Below, one piece after another: positions 7,886 to 17,380 of a stretch of DNA of 44,092 nucleotides. The notes beneath the pieces were generated by a model. It was not told where the DNA came from. It saw nothing but the letters and a program-made list of their open reading frames with translations, and did not search any database. The DNA lies in contig JAGHUF010000031.1 in the NCBI GenBank assembly GCA_018064935.1, forward strand, positions 1 to 44,092. Direction: 5' to 3'. Made by a program: the position numbers and the translations under genes. Each line of letters begins with the position of its first letter. Positions within the stretch are counted from its first letter, which is position 1. This stretch comes from Candidatus Merdinaster equi. GTDB lineage: Bacteria; Bacillota; Clostridia; Lachnospirales; Lachnospiraceae.

Positions 7886-8704
7886 TTACATTTCCTTAAA
7901 TAAATCAATAACAAGCTTTACCTCGCCTACTCCCATTCCAAGCTCTTTAGCTATAGCCATATTGGACTTTCCAGCTCTGTGGAGTGACAAAATCTTCTCA
8001 TTCTGATTCTGAGCCTCTTCCTCTGATTCTATGTCATCATCAGAAGTTATCATTGTTGGCATAACGGGAATGCTATCTATCTGAGGACTCTTCTTTGGAT
8101 TTTTCCTAGCAGGCAACGAATTTTCAATATCATTCTTTCTATTATCAGATGCGTTCTTAACACTTACCGCAGGAATGCTAAATGGCATAAACTGATTATC
8201 ATCAACACCCTGCTGTGCATTCTCGCTACCACTTACTTCTGAAGTTTTTGTTTTCAATGCCTGATCATTAGCGACATCAATTGCCTGTTCTTTGACACGA
8301 GTAACAGTCTCTTTAGCTGATTTTGCTGTAGCTTCAACTTCACGAACGGTATTCTTCAGATTAGTCTGCTTATCATTCAACATATCATACATAAAAACAA
8401 CTTCATCGTGATTTTTATGTATATCTTCCATTACTGATTCAGCAAACTCGCTAATAGCCATAATCTTCTCATTGGTGACTTTCTCCATATTTCTCTCAGC
8501 CATCCCAACAGAATAATCAACTGAATCGTCAACTTTATCAGACAAAATAGAAGAAGCCTCCTTAATCTTATCATCTATCAGCTTCTTAATCTCTTTATCA
8601 GCAACCTCGTAATCCTTACTTCCCGAATCCTTAGACCCAACAAGAAAGCTCGCAACAAAAACAATAATTCCTATTATTAAAAGAATAATCTCTAGTAATG
8701 TCAT
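7886..8704 (-). CDS. SwrB/DUF6115-like membrane-anchored coiled-coil protein with C-terminal helix-turn-helix-like segment
   Basis: N-terminal TM LLEIILLIIGIIVFVASFLV; long charged region; C-terminus ILSLHRAGKSNMAIAKELGMGVGEVKLVIDLF; location between sigD and rpsB matches B. subtilis swrB. Confidence 0.6.
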   Translation of the reverse strand: MTLLEIILLIIGIIVFVASFLVGSKDSGSKDYEVADKEIKKLIDDKIKEASSILSDKVDDSVDYSVGMAERNMEKVTNEKIMAISEFAESVMEDIHKNHDEVVFMYDMLNDKQTNLKNTVREVEATAKSAKETVTRVKEQAIDVANDQALKTKTSEVSGSENAQQGVDDNQFMPFSIPAVSVKNASDNRKNDIENSLPARKNPKKSPQIDSIPVMPTMITSDDDIESEEEAQNQNEKILSLHRAGKSNMAIAKELGMGVGEVKLVIDLFKEM

Positions 8705-8732
8705 TTTATCTATAAAACCTCTCTATAAAGCA

Positions 8733-9041
8733 TTAAATCTTCATGTCAAAGCTGCCCATTCCTTTTAAAACAACTTTGCCATCAGTGGGTTTATCCTCTT
8801 TCTTCTTACGGTTTCTTCCGCCATCACCTGCATACCCCGAGCTACCACTGTCCTGTTTCTCTGATAGCTGTGCCTGATCCCCACTTCTAACCTGATTCAA
8901 ATGTTCGTCTGCTTTATTCTCTGTCTGAATCTGCGTGTGATGCAGTGCCGCATTTTCCTTGGCATCTTCCTGTCCTCTGTGCACCGAAAAATCCTGAGTA
9001 CGCGATATAGTTCCATATTGTTCAAGCGGAGTAATTGCCAT
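8733..9041 (-). CDS. Conserved-looking hypothetical protein of flagellar operon (102 aa)
   Basis: MAITPLEQYGTISRTQDFSVHRGQEDAKEN...GYAGDGGRNRKKKEDK...DGKVVLKGMGSFDMKI; tightly coupled to fapA. Confidence 0.7.
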   Translation of the reverse strand: MAITPLEQYGTISRTQDFSVHRGQEDAKENAALHHTQIQTENKADEHLNQVRSGDQAQLSEKQDSGSSGYAGDGGRNRKKKEDKPTDGKVVLKGMGSFDMKI

Positions 9042-10625
9042 TTATAAACCTTCCATTTTTACATCGCCTCGAATCTTACGAAAACGACAATATTGATACT
9101 TCTGTTTAACATTCATCGAAGCTTCAGATATCACAAGAATTGTTCCTGGATACATCACATCTGTTACCTCGATTCTTGCATCAGCTTCACATTCAAGAAT
9201 ACCATCAAGTTCCTCAAGCATGAACATATCTGACGCAAGTTGCCTGTGCAGATTTCTACTCTGATCAGCGAGCTGCTTCATATACATAAGCTGGTCGAGT
9301 TCTAGTGAACCGCCAGTCTTAAGCTTCATTGCAGCTGCTTTTACAACAGGATCAACCTTTTTTATACTCTTATTTATATCCTGAATTTCCTGCTTTAATT
9401 CCTGGCTTTTTACCTTGAGCTGTGGGTCAATTCCAACTTCAACTGTTGTAATTGCTCCCATATTGGAACCAAACACTTTTGCCTCAATAAGATTCTGCGC
9501 TGATACTTTTCCTCCAGTAATGAAACCTCTTTTGCCATGCACGTGTATTTCAGTACCAGCAATTACTGTACTATGTATAATGGACTCAGACTCAACATAT
9601 CCTTCTGCAGTAGCTTTTGCATTCTCAAGGAATTTGGCAATAATATTGCCTCGAGCCTTAAGTTCACCTTTCTCCATTCCATTCATTCCACGACCAATAA
9701 TTATATTACCGCCGCTTTCTATATATGCTCCTTCAACAACTCCGACAACTTCTACATCACCTTTTGCTTTAACGGAGAAATTTTCCGAAACATTTCCCTT
9801 AACCTTAACCGAACCATCATAATCGATATTTCCAGTCGAGTTATCAACGTTATCGACCTCATAAACGTTTGAAACAAATACTCTACCGTCTACAAGCGAT
9901 ACATGTCCGTTTACAGCACTAGTAAGTTCAGTCTTGTCCTCACTAATAATACTGTTTCTCTCGTAACGGATGAGTTCTTTTTTGACAGGAGGAGGCATAA
10001 TCGGCTCACCGAGAACATTCCTTCCCATCTCCCCCTTCACCTCAGGATGAAGCTTAGCTAAGAGGTCACCTTCCATTACATTGTTGAGAATATTAAGATT
10101 GAAGAAGTCAACACTTCCATCTTCTTTAACAGTTGGTCTGGCTTTTAAGTCTGTGTTAAAAAAGTACTCTACATAAGCGTCCTTACCATAAACCATCGGC
10201 GTACCTGAAGCTATAGCATAATCAGTACAATACTGACGATTCGCAATATACTCATCAACAACCGATTCGATGATTCCATGATTAATCCCTTGGAACTTGA
10301 GTTCGCCAAGAATTTCATTCTTATCCATTTCCTGTCCACCATTGGACGGTGGGTAGAATCTGGCAACTGCGCTCATTTTATCATCGGATACTTTTATGCT
10401 AAGCTTTTCTCCAATGGCATAACTTTTACGTGAAGAAACCGGTACAGTCGTCTCAGAATTAGACGTTATACCGGCATTTAATGCTTTTACATCACACGGA
10501 ATACTTAGTCTCTCCAAATATTGCATTAACTCAGCAATCTGAATAGCCTCTCCACCATCCGTCGGAGGGTACAGTTTAACAGCTATGCCATTATCGCCGA
10601 TTGAGAGTCTGAAGTATCCGTTCAT
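9042..10625 (-). CDS. fapA: FapA / DUF342 family protein
   Basis: 527 aa, DUF342-like beta-solenoid (GDLLAKLHPEVKGEMGRNVLGEPI, VKVKGNVSENFSVKAKGDVEVVGVVEGAYIESGGNIIIGRGMNG) and C-terminal coiled coil. Confidence 0.85.
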   Translation of the reverse strand: MNGYFRLSIGDNGIAVKLYPPTDGGEAIQIAELMQYLERLSIPCDVKALNAGITSNSETTVPVSSRKSYAIGEKLSIKVSDDKMSAVARFYPPSNGGQEMDKNEILGELKFQGINHGIIESVVDEYIANRQYCTDYAIASGTPMVYGKDAYVEYFFNTDLKARPTVKEDGSVDFFNLNILNNVMEGDLLAKLHPEVKGEMGRNVLGEPIMPPPVKKELIRYERNSIISEDKTELTSAVNGHVSLVDGRVFVSNVYEVDNVDNSTGNIDYDGSVKVKGNVSENFSVKAKGDVEVVGVVEGAYIESGGNIIIGRGMNGMEKGELKARGNIIAKFLENAKATAEGYVESESIIHSTVIAGTEIHVHGKRGFITGGKVSAQNLIEAKVFGSNMGAITTVEVGIDPQLKVKSQELKQEIQDINKSIKKVDPVVKAAAMKLKTGGSLELDQLMYMKQLADQSRNLHRQLASDMFMLEELDGILECEADARIEVTDVMYPGTILVISEASMNVKQKYQYCRFRKIRGDVKMEGL

Positions 10626-10649
10626 GTAAAATTCCCCATATGTAAATAT

Positions 10650-11435
10650 TTACTGATGAAGAAGTCCCATGTAAGATCCCATTTTTCCCTTCATCTTTTG
10701 CAGTGCTCTTGTATGAAGCTGTGACACTCTAGATTCAGATACATCAAGCACCCTACTAATCTCTTTTAATGTCAATTCTTCATAATAATACAGAAGAATA
10801 ACCTTCTGTTCCTTTTCTGTAAGATCTTCAAGCGCTTCTTTAAGAACTTCTTTTAATTCTTCTTTTTCCAATGCCTGTTCCGGCATATCAAAATAACTTG
10901 ATGATCCACCTGCTGAATCATTAGCAACTTCTGGACCACCCGCCTCAAGATATTCATTCAGAGATACAAGATTGGTAACCTTCATCTGGCCCTGCCAATC
11001 CTGATATTCATCTCCTGATATACCAAGTTTTTCAGCTATCTCTTCGTCTGTTGCGCCACGACCTTTTTCCGCCTCAATTTCTCGCATCGCATTTTCCATT
11101 TGCTTCTGCTTCTGGCGAATAGTTCTTGGTATCCAATCCATTTTACGAATCTGGTCTAATATTGTTCCACGGATTCGGAGCGATGCATAGGTTTCAAATT
11201 TCACATCTTTGAAAACATCAAACTTATCAATTGCATCTATCAGACCAAATATTCCATAGCTGCATAAATCATCATATTCAACTGTATAACCGAGATACAT
11301 ACTCAGTCTACCAGCAACAAGCTTAACTAAAGGCGCATATTCAATTATGAGTTTTTCACGCATTTCTGACGACTTGGAACGAGCATATTCCTCCCACATT
11401 CGTCTCCTTGCTAGTTCATCCATAAATGACCACAC
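10650..11435 (-). CDS. sigD: FliA/WhiG-family RNA polymerase sigma factor (sigma28/SigD)
   Basis: Regions 2-4: EYAPLVKLVAGRLSMYLGYTVEYDDLCSYGIFGLIDAIDKFD; YYEELTLKEISRVLDVSESRVSQLHTRAL. Confidence 0.97.
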   Translation of the reverse strand: MWSFMDELARRRMWEEYARSKSSEMREKLIIEYAPLVKLVAGRLSMYLGYTVEYDDLCSYGIFGLIDAIDKFDVFKDVKFETYASLRIRGTILDQIRKMDWIPRTIRQKQKQMENAMREIEAEKGRGATDEEIAEKLGISGDEYQDWQGQMKVTNLVSLNEYLEAGGPEVANDSAGGSSSYFDMPEQALEKEELKEVLKEALEDLTEKEQKVILLYYYEELTLKEISRVLDVSESRVSQLHTRALQKMKGKMGSYMGLLHQ

Positions 11436-11444
11436 TCACTATTT

Positions 11445-11816
11445 TTATGATTCATTTGAAGAAGGATTATCCTTTCGGATTACCTCCCCTTCTTTTTGAT
11501 TCTGCTTGTTCTCCTCAGAATCTTTGACCTTATCAACAAGCTTAAATGAGTCAAATAATCTTTTTAATAAAAACCCTAAAAACAGGAAACATACTAGCGA
11601 ACATAAAATAACAATGCTCATGTCCTTCAAAGAGTATTTATTAACATAGCAAACAACACTTGAAACAGCACCACCAAGTAGCATCACTACAGCCGGAATC
11701 ATCTTGGTTTTGAGAGATTTCTTCTCGTCATCTTCACCAGGATTATCCGAATCATCATTAATGCCGTTTTTGTTATTTAACAAATCATCTGTATTCTGAT
11801 TAGATTGTTCGCTCAT
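11445..11816 (-). CDS. Hypothetical protein with two predicted TM segments and charged tails
   Basis: 123 aa; start overlaps the cheD end by 17 nt (translational coupling); TM1 MIPAVVMLLGGAVSSVVCYV, TM2 MSIVILCSLVCFLFLGFLL. Confidence 0.7.
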   Translation of the reverse strand: MSEQSNQNTDDLLNNKNGINDDSDNPGEDDEKKSLKTKMIPAVVMLLGGAVSSVVCYVNKYSLKDMSIVILCSLVCFLFLGFLLKRLFDSFKLVDKVKDSEENKQNQKEGEVIRKDNPSSNES

Positions 11817-12285
11817 TTTTGCCTACTGCTTTTATAACAAAGTCACCAGTTTCAGGATAATATATTACAGTTCTACCATAATTATTGCCTGTATCTTCTG
11901 CAAGAATCGGAATTTTGAGCTCGGCAAGCTTCTTCTTACATGCATCAACATTCCTCTTACCAACCTGAACAAGGTCAGATTTATTCTGCATTGCAAACAT
12001 CTGAGCTCCACCTGCTATCTTTGCAACAAGTCTGCTCTTATTTGCACCAAGCTTAATCATTTCTTCAACAAGCAACTGAATGCCTGTATCAGCGAATTTC
12101 ATCTTATTACCATTCTGTGAAATGGTTGTTGAATCTGGCAACATAACATGTGCCAAGCCACCAACTTTCGTACTAGGGTCACGTACTGCAACACCAACAC
12201 AAGATCCAAGCCCCAGCGTAGTTAATCCGTCGGGTGCTTTACATACCTTCAAATCGGCCATGCCGACTTTGACAATATCAGCCAT
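11800..12285 (-). CDS. cheD: Chemoreceptor glutamine deamidase CheD
   Basis: TLGLGSCVGVAVRDPSTKVGGLAHVMLPDS; KIAGGAQMF; NYGRTVIYYPETGDFVIKAVG. Confidence 0.97.
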   Translation of the reverse strand: MADIVKVGMADLKVCKAPDGLTTLGLGSCVGVAVRDPSTKVGGLAHVMLPDSTTISQNGNKMKFADTGIQLLVEEMIKLGANKSRLVAKIAGGAQMFAMQNKSDLVQVGKRNVDACKKKLAELKIPILAEDTGNNYGRTVIYYPETGDFVIKAVGKNERTI

Positions 12286-12302
12286 TTTAATAACCCCCTG
12301 GA

Positions 12303-12917
12303 TTAACCTATTCCAAGTGACGATAAGATTTTCTCGTAGCTTTCAATATCAGGAACAAGAATAAAATATCCGTTCATTTCCATATCATCAGTAAACTGTG
12401 TTTCAATCATGAGAATATTATCTCCCATTGTTCCGAATTCAATTGCTGGAACAGACAAAATTGCCCCTGCCATGTCAATTGAAAGTGAAGGAATCGAAGG
12501 TAAAATCTTAAGATTAGTCATCATTGACAATGAATTAAGATAAGCACCTGTAATGATATTACCAATCTCCTTAATTGCAGAAATCTCCATCTCACCAAAG
12601 GTGTCTCCACTCATCTGCATTCCCATGAGTTTTTCAACAAGATGTCTTGCCGCATCAACAGGAAGAAGGAACATAATACTACCTGTTATATCTCCTTCAA
12701 CAGCAAGATAAACACCAACTACTATCTGTTCTTCTCCACCAATTTCTGAGCCAACATCTTTAAAGTCAAGCAATCTGACCTGCGGAACCTTCATATCAAC
12801 CTTGCACTGAAGCATGGATGCAAGCGCAGTTGTAGCATTACCTGCACCAATATTACCGATTTCCTTAAGGACGTCATAATACGTCTCGGTCATCTGTTCA
12901 AGATTCATTTCTGACAT
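12303..12917 (-). CDS. cheC: CheY-P phosphatase CheC
   Basis: YYDVLKEIGNIGAGNATTALASML and SAIKEIGNIITGAYLNSLS: both phosphatase signature helices; start chosen at MSEMNLEQ. Confidence 0.94.
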   Translation of the reverse strand: MSEMNLEQMTETYYDVLKEIGNIGAGNATTALASMLQCKVDMKVPQVRLLDFKDVGSEIGGEEQIVVGVYLAVEGDITGSIMFLLPVDAARHLVEKLMGMQMSGDTFGEMEISAIKEIGNIITGAYLNSLSMMTNLKILPSIPSLSIDMAGAILSVPAIEFGTMGDNILMIETQFTDDMEMNGYFILVPDIESYEKILSSLGIG

Positions 12918-12992
12918 ATATATCTGCCATACCCTTTCCATCGGGTGATTATAAATCACTCGGTTCAACTATACTTGATTGATGCAAAAGAT

Positions 12993-13445
12993 TTATTCAG
13001 CAACTACTGCATGAAGGTCAAGAAGAGATACGAGCTCAGATCCAACCTTACCTACAGCGCTAACAAACATTGCAGTTTCTTCTTTTGCACTCTGGTTATT
13101 CTTCTCGACTTCATCTGCGCCAAGAGTAACAACCTCTTTTACCTCATCAACGATTACACCAATCTTCTCAACATTTTCAAGCTTGAGAATAATGATTCTT
13201 GTATTCTTGGTTTCCTCCATCTTAGGTAAATCCATCTTCGTACGAATATCCATAACAGTAACAACTTCACCACGAAGATTGATAACACCACTTAAGTACT
13301 TAGGCACACGAGGAACACGTGTAATACGCTGCATCTTCAAGATATTATCAACATATTTAATATCAATTCCGTATTTTTCATCCCCCAGCTGAATAACAAT
13401 GTACTGGGTTGTAGAATAATTTTCGCTTACTTTGATCTCATCCAT
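12993..13445 (-). CDS. cheW: Chemotaxis coupling protein CheW
   Basis: TTQYIVIQLGDEKYGIDIKYVDNILKMQRITRVPRVPKYLSGVINLRGEVVTVMDIR. Confidence 0.97.
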   Translation of the reverse strand: MDEIKVSENYSTTQYIVIQLGDEKYGIDIKYVDNILKMQRITRVPRVPKYLSGVINLRGEVVTVMDIRTKMDLPKMEETKNTRIIILKLENVEKIGVIVDEVKEVVTLGADEVEKNNQSAKEETAMFVSAVGKVGSELVSLLDLHAVVAE

Positions 13446-13459
13446 CGTATATCCCCTCC

Positions 13460-15565
13460 TTACAGCATTGCATTGGTGTCAAGAATAAGAGCCACCTCAC
13501 CATCACCAAGAATGGTTGCACCGCTGATAATCTTAAACTTATTGATTAACTTGCCAAGAGATTTAATAACGATTTCCTGCTGACCGATGAGTTTATCAAC
13601 AACAAGACCAGCAAGCTTATCGCCCTTCTTAACAATAACAACCATAAGGCTGTCTGTCTTCTCTTCGCTTTCAGGAATATCAAGTACCTCATGAAGACGA
13701 ATAAGAGGAATAACTGTACCACGAAGATTTATAACTTCTTTGGCCTGTACGAACTTAATATCACTAACAGGAACATCCTCAATTGTCTGAATTGAACCAA
13801 GAGAAATAGCATACATCTCTTCTCCAACAACAACCATGAGTGCCTGAATAATAGCAAGAGTAAGTGGAAGTCTGATTGTAAATGTTGAGCCCTCACCAAG
13901 CTTAGTCTTAACATCTACCTCACCGCTAAGAGCTTCGATCTTAGACTTAACAACATCAAGACCAACACCTCTTCCTGATACATCTGAGATAACCTTAGCA
14001 GTAGAGAAACCAGCGCTGAACAGAAGGTCAATTGCTTCCTTATCATTCATAGCAGCTGCCTGCTCTTCATTGATAATTCCCTTCTCAATTGCCTTTGCCT
14101 TAACCTTCTCTACATCAATACCGTTACCATCATCACCTACTTCGATAATAACGTTATTGCCTTCCTGATATGCATTAAGGAAAATAGAACCAACTTCTGA
14201 CTTGCCTCTTTCGCGACGAACCTCAGCAGACTCAAGACCATGATCTGCAGAGTTACGAAGCAGATGCATAAGAGGATCGCCAATTTCATCTACAACAGTT
14301 CTATCAAGTTCTGTCTCTTCACCGGTCATGTACAATTCCATTTTCTTTCCAAGATTCTTAGAAAGATCACGAATCATACGAGGGAACTTATTAACAGTAG
14401 ACTCAATTGGTACCATTCGAACCTTCATAACTGACTCATGAAGATTAGTTGTTACACTTTCAAGATACTCAATCTGCTCATTGAAGCCTCTGTCAAGATT
14501 ATTAGTTCCAGATGCAGAAACAAGTGAATTCTTTGCGATAATAAGCTCTGAAACAAGGTTCATGAGAACATCAAGTTTCTCAATATCAACACGAACTGTT
14601 CTATTAACAACTGGCTTAGCAGCTGCAGGTTTCTTAGCAGCCTCTTTCTTAGGTTCTGGAGATGCTGCTACAGGAGCTGCAGGTGCATTTTCAACAGTCT
14701 GCTTGTTCTCAACAACCTCAGGCTGTGCAGGAGCTTCCTCTACCTGAGCATATGCGCTCTTATCAAGAGGCTCACCATAAGCATCTTCAATTTCGGATAC
14801 ATTCTTAATAGCCGCGATAATCTTATCAAGCTTGTCACCAGAAATAACAATAAGTGAGAAGCTTAATTCGAACTTCTCATCCTCAATATCCTGAGTGCTT
14901 GGATTGCTAACAATAATTTCGCCAGAATCTTCAACAGCCTTGAATACAAGGAAGCTTCTTGCAGCCTTAAGAAGACAACTAGCCTCTACAAAAACAGTAA
15001 TGCCATATACATTCATTCCCTGCTCAACTGCTGAGCTTATTACCGTCTTCTGAGATTCATCAAGAGTAATACTCTTCCACTGTGCTTTCTCAGAATCAGA
15101 AGAAGAATTATCAGCAGGTGCCTCTGCTGCAGTTTCAGTTGCTGCTTCCTGTTTAGCAGGCGCTGCTTCTGAAGCTGATCCACCACCATTAAGCTGATCA
15201 TTAAGAGCCTTTATAAGATTCTCATTCTCATTAACGCCCTCATCAGCGGTTGACTGGATTGTTGTAAGATATTCATCAAGAGCATCAAGGCACTGGAACA
15301 GAATATCAATCATAGTTCCATTAACCTTCAGATTACCAGCACGAACTTCAGAAAAAACATTCTCCATGTCATGGGTAAGGTTCTGCATTCTCTTAAATCC
15401 CATTGTACCAGCCATACCTTTAAGGGAATGTGCTGCACGGAATATCTCGTTGATAGTAGTTTCATTTTCAGGGTCCTGCTCAAGATCAAGAATCTGAGTA
15501 TTCAGGCTCTGAAGATGCTCCTTAGTCTCATCGATAAAAATCTCTAGGTACTGACTTACGTCCAT
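13460..15565 (-). CDS. cheA: Chemotaxis histidine kinase CheA
   Basis: HPt AAHSLKGMAGTMGF, HATPase HLLRNSADHGLE, CheW-like C-terminus; start taken at MDVSQYLEIF right after the cheB stop. Confidence 0.97.
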   Translation of the reverse strand: MDVSQYLEIFIDETKEHLQSLNTQILDLEQDPENETTINEIFRAAHSLKGMAGTMGFKRMQNLTHDMENVFSEVRAGNLKVNGTMIDILFQCLDALDEYLTTIQSTADEGVNENENLIKALNDQLNGGGSASEAAPAKQEAATETAAEAPADNSSSDSEKAQWKSITLDESQKTVISSAVEQGMNVYGITVFVEASCLLKAARSFLVFKAVEDSGEIIVSNPSTQDIEDEKFELSFSLIVISGDKLDKIIAAIKNVSEIEDAYGEPLDKSAYAQVEEAPAQPEVVENKQTVENAPAAPVAASPEPKKEAAKKPAAAKPVVNRTVRVDIEKLDVLMNLVSELIIAKNSLVSASGTNNLDRGFNEQIEYLESVTTNLHESVMKVRMVPIESTVNKFPRMIRDLSKNLGKKMELYMTGEETELDRTVVDEIGDPLMHLLRNSADHGLESAEVRRERGKSEVGSIFLNAYQEGNNVIIEVGDDGNGIDVEKVKAKAIEKGIINEEQAAAMNDKEAIDLLFSAGFSTAKVISDVSGRGVGLDVVKSKIEALSGEVDVKTKLGEGSTFTIRLPLTLAIIQALMVVVGEEMYAISLGSIQTIEDVPVSDIKFVQAKEVINLRGTVIPLIRLHEVLDIPESEEKTDSLMVVIVKKGDKLAGLVVDKLIGQQEIVIKSLGKLINKFKIISGATILGDGEVALILDTNAML

Positions 15566-15566
15566 G

Positions 15567-16652
15567 TTATTTAACCCCCACATTCATAATGATTTCCTGG
15601 GCAATCTGACCAAGAGGGACAATCTGGTCAGCCAGGTGGTTGTTTACTACTGCTTTTGGCATACCATAAACGACGCAGGTACTTTCCTCCTGAGCTATGG
15701 TATGTATTTTTTTTACTGCTTTAAGATTTTTAATTCCCTCTGTTCCGTCCTGACCCATTCCAGTCAAAACAACGCAGAGAATATTTTCATAAGAAGTATT
15801 TCTCAGAGATTCATACATATAATTCGCGCAAGGTTTTACGCCTTCTCTCTGAGGTTCATCAGTGTAATGAATAACATTCGTGGAACCCTTTCTTACAATA
15901 TTCATATGGGCTCCACCTTTGGAAATATAAATATTTCCAGTTTCAATAGTCTCCCCTTCCTCGGCTTCCTTAACATTCAGTTCACACATCGTATTAAGTC
16001 TGTCAGCAAGAGTTTTAGTAAAACCAGCGGGCATATGCTGAACTATGACAATCGGACAGCTTAAATTACCCGGCAAAAGAGGAATAACCTGATGAAGTGC
16101 TTTTGGTCCTCCTGTAGAACTTGCCAATGCAACAATCTGATTACGCTTAGTCGCTGTTGAAACATTTTTAGATGCCAGCTCAACAATCTTCTTCGTCGCT
16201 TTCATCTCATTTAATGTTGGTGAAGCAACAAAGCGGCTCTTCTTAGCATTAGCAACAGTCGTAAGGATTCTTAAAAACTTCTCCTGAAACCTTCCATCGC
16301 GACAATCCTGTGCTTTATCTGGTTTATGAATGAAATCAAGTGCACCAAGTTCCAAACAGTCAAGAGTAACTTTCGCTCCTTCCATAGTGTCTGTACTGGC
16401 CATCATAATATTTGCAGAGAATCTTCTTCGATGTAATTCTTTTAGAAGTTCTACGCCGTTCATAATAGGCATATTAACGTCTAAAACTATAGCGTCATAA
16501 TCATTCTTAAGAATTAAATCAAGTGCATCCCTACCATTGATTGCACGATCTTTCACACAGAAATTATCACTGCCATTGATTATATCACAAAGCACACTTC
16601 TCATGAGTGCAGAGTCATCAACCACTAATATTTTTTTCTTAATCTCCAACAT
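15567..16652 (-). CDS. cheB: Protein-glutamate methylesterase CheB
   Basis: Receiver domain VVDDSALMRSVL/DAIVLDVNMPIMNG plus methylesterase ASSTGGPKAL, VIVQHMPAGFT, LTGMGQDGTEG. Confidence 0.97.
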   Translation of the reverse strand: MLEIKKKILVVDDSALMRSVLCDIINGSDNFCVKDRAINGRDALDLILKNDYDAIVLDVNMPIMNGVELLKELHRRRFSANIMMASTDTMEGAKVTLDCLELGALDFIHKPDKAQDCRDGRFQEKFLRILTTVANAKKSRFVASPTLNEMKATKKIVELASKNVSTATKRNQIVALASSTGGPKALHQVIPLLPGNLSCPIVIVQHMPAGFTKTLADRLNTMCELNVKEAEEGETIETGNIYISKGGAHMNIVRKGSTNVIHYTDEPQREGVKPCANYMYESLRNTSYENILCVVLTGMGQDGTEGIKNLKAVKKIHTIAQEESTCVVYGMPKAVVNNHLADQIVPLGQIAQEIIMNVGVK

Positions 16653-16663
16653 TTTTCGCCAAC

Positions 16664-17377
16664 CTACTTACTATTTTGTCTTTTTTTCCTTTCCTCTTCA
16701 AATATGTAACGAATTATTTCTTCTCTGTCTTCAGCTTTTAAATTATCATACTGGAGGCGATGTTCGTATACTCCCGGCTTATTCTCCAATTCACTAACGC
16801 GAAGAAGCTTGCCGATTAAATTATACTCTTTTTGAATTCCATTAACTCCTAGTCTAAAGCATATTAGAATTAATGAATCAGCATTATACTTCTGAGCGGC
16901 AATAAACCTGATGCCGCCACCACTAATATCTACAATTACACTCTGCTTCATCGGAAGCTCTGCGAGTGTAACATTCCCACTTCTCTCATACTCAGCTACT
17001 TCGTATGCTTCAAGTGGTCTGGAAGTCATGTCTATTGCACAGCTAAACCTGAAGTATTCTCTTCTCTGGAATTTGCGAAGATTAGTCATCAAATCCAGAA
17101 CAAGTATGTAGACATTATCTCTTTTATATCTGTCAGAAATTCTGCAAGTACACTGAAACAAACCTTTTTTTGTGTAGAAAAACACCTCATAGCGTTCATC
17201 AACAGACAAAAGAATCAGCTTGGTCTGCTCCATTGGCATAGTAACCTCAAGCTGTTCATCTGACAGAATCTCATAAACTGAACTATTATATTTTTTTACT
17301 GATACATTATCTTTCAGGGAATTGTTGATTGAAACAAGCTCAAGCTTCATTCCCGGTGCTACATACGTTGATAGCAT
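16664..17377 (-). CDS. YcgR-like PilZ-domain (c-di-GMP-binding) protein
   Basis: RREYFRFSC (RxxxR) and VDISGGGIRF (D/NxSxxG) PilZ motifs, YcgR-like N-terminal domain. Confidence 0.88.
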   Translation of the reverse strand: MLSTYVAPGMKLELVSINNSLKDNVSVKKYNSSVYEILSDEQLEVTMPMEQTKLILLSVDERYEVFFYTKKGLFQCTCRISDRYKRDNVYILVLDLMTNLRKFQRREYFRFSCAIDMTSRPLEAYEVAEYERSGNVTLAELPMKQSVIVDISGGGIRFIAAQKYNADSLILICFRLGVNGIQKEYNLIGKLLRVSELENKPGVYEHRLQYDNLKAEDREEIIRYIFEEERKKRQNSK

Positions 17378-17380
17378 GGC

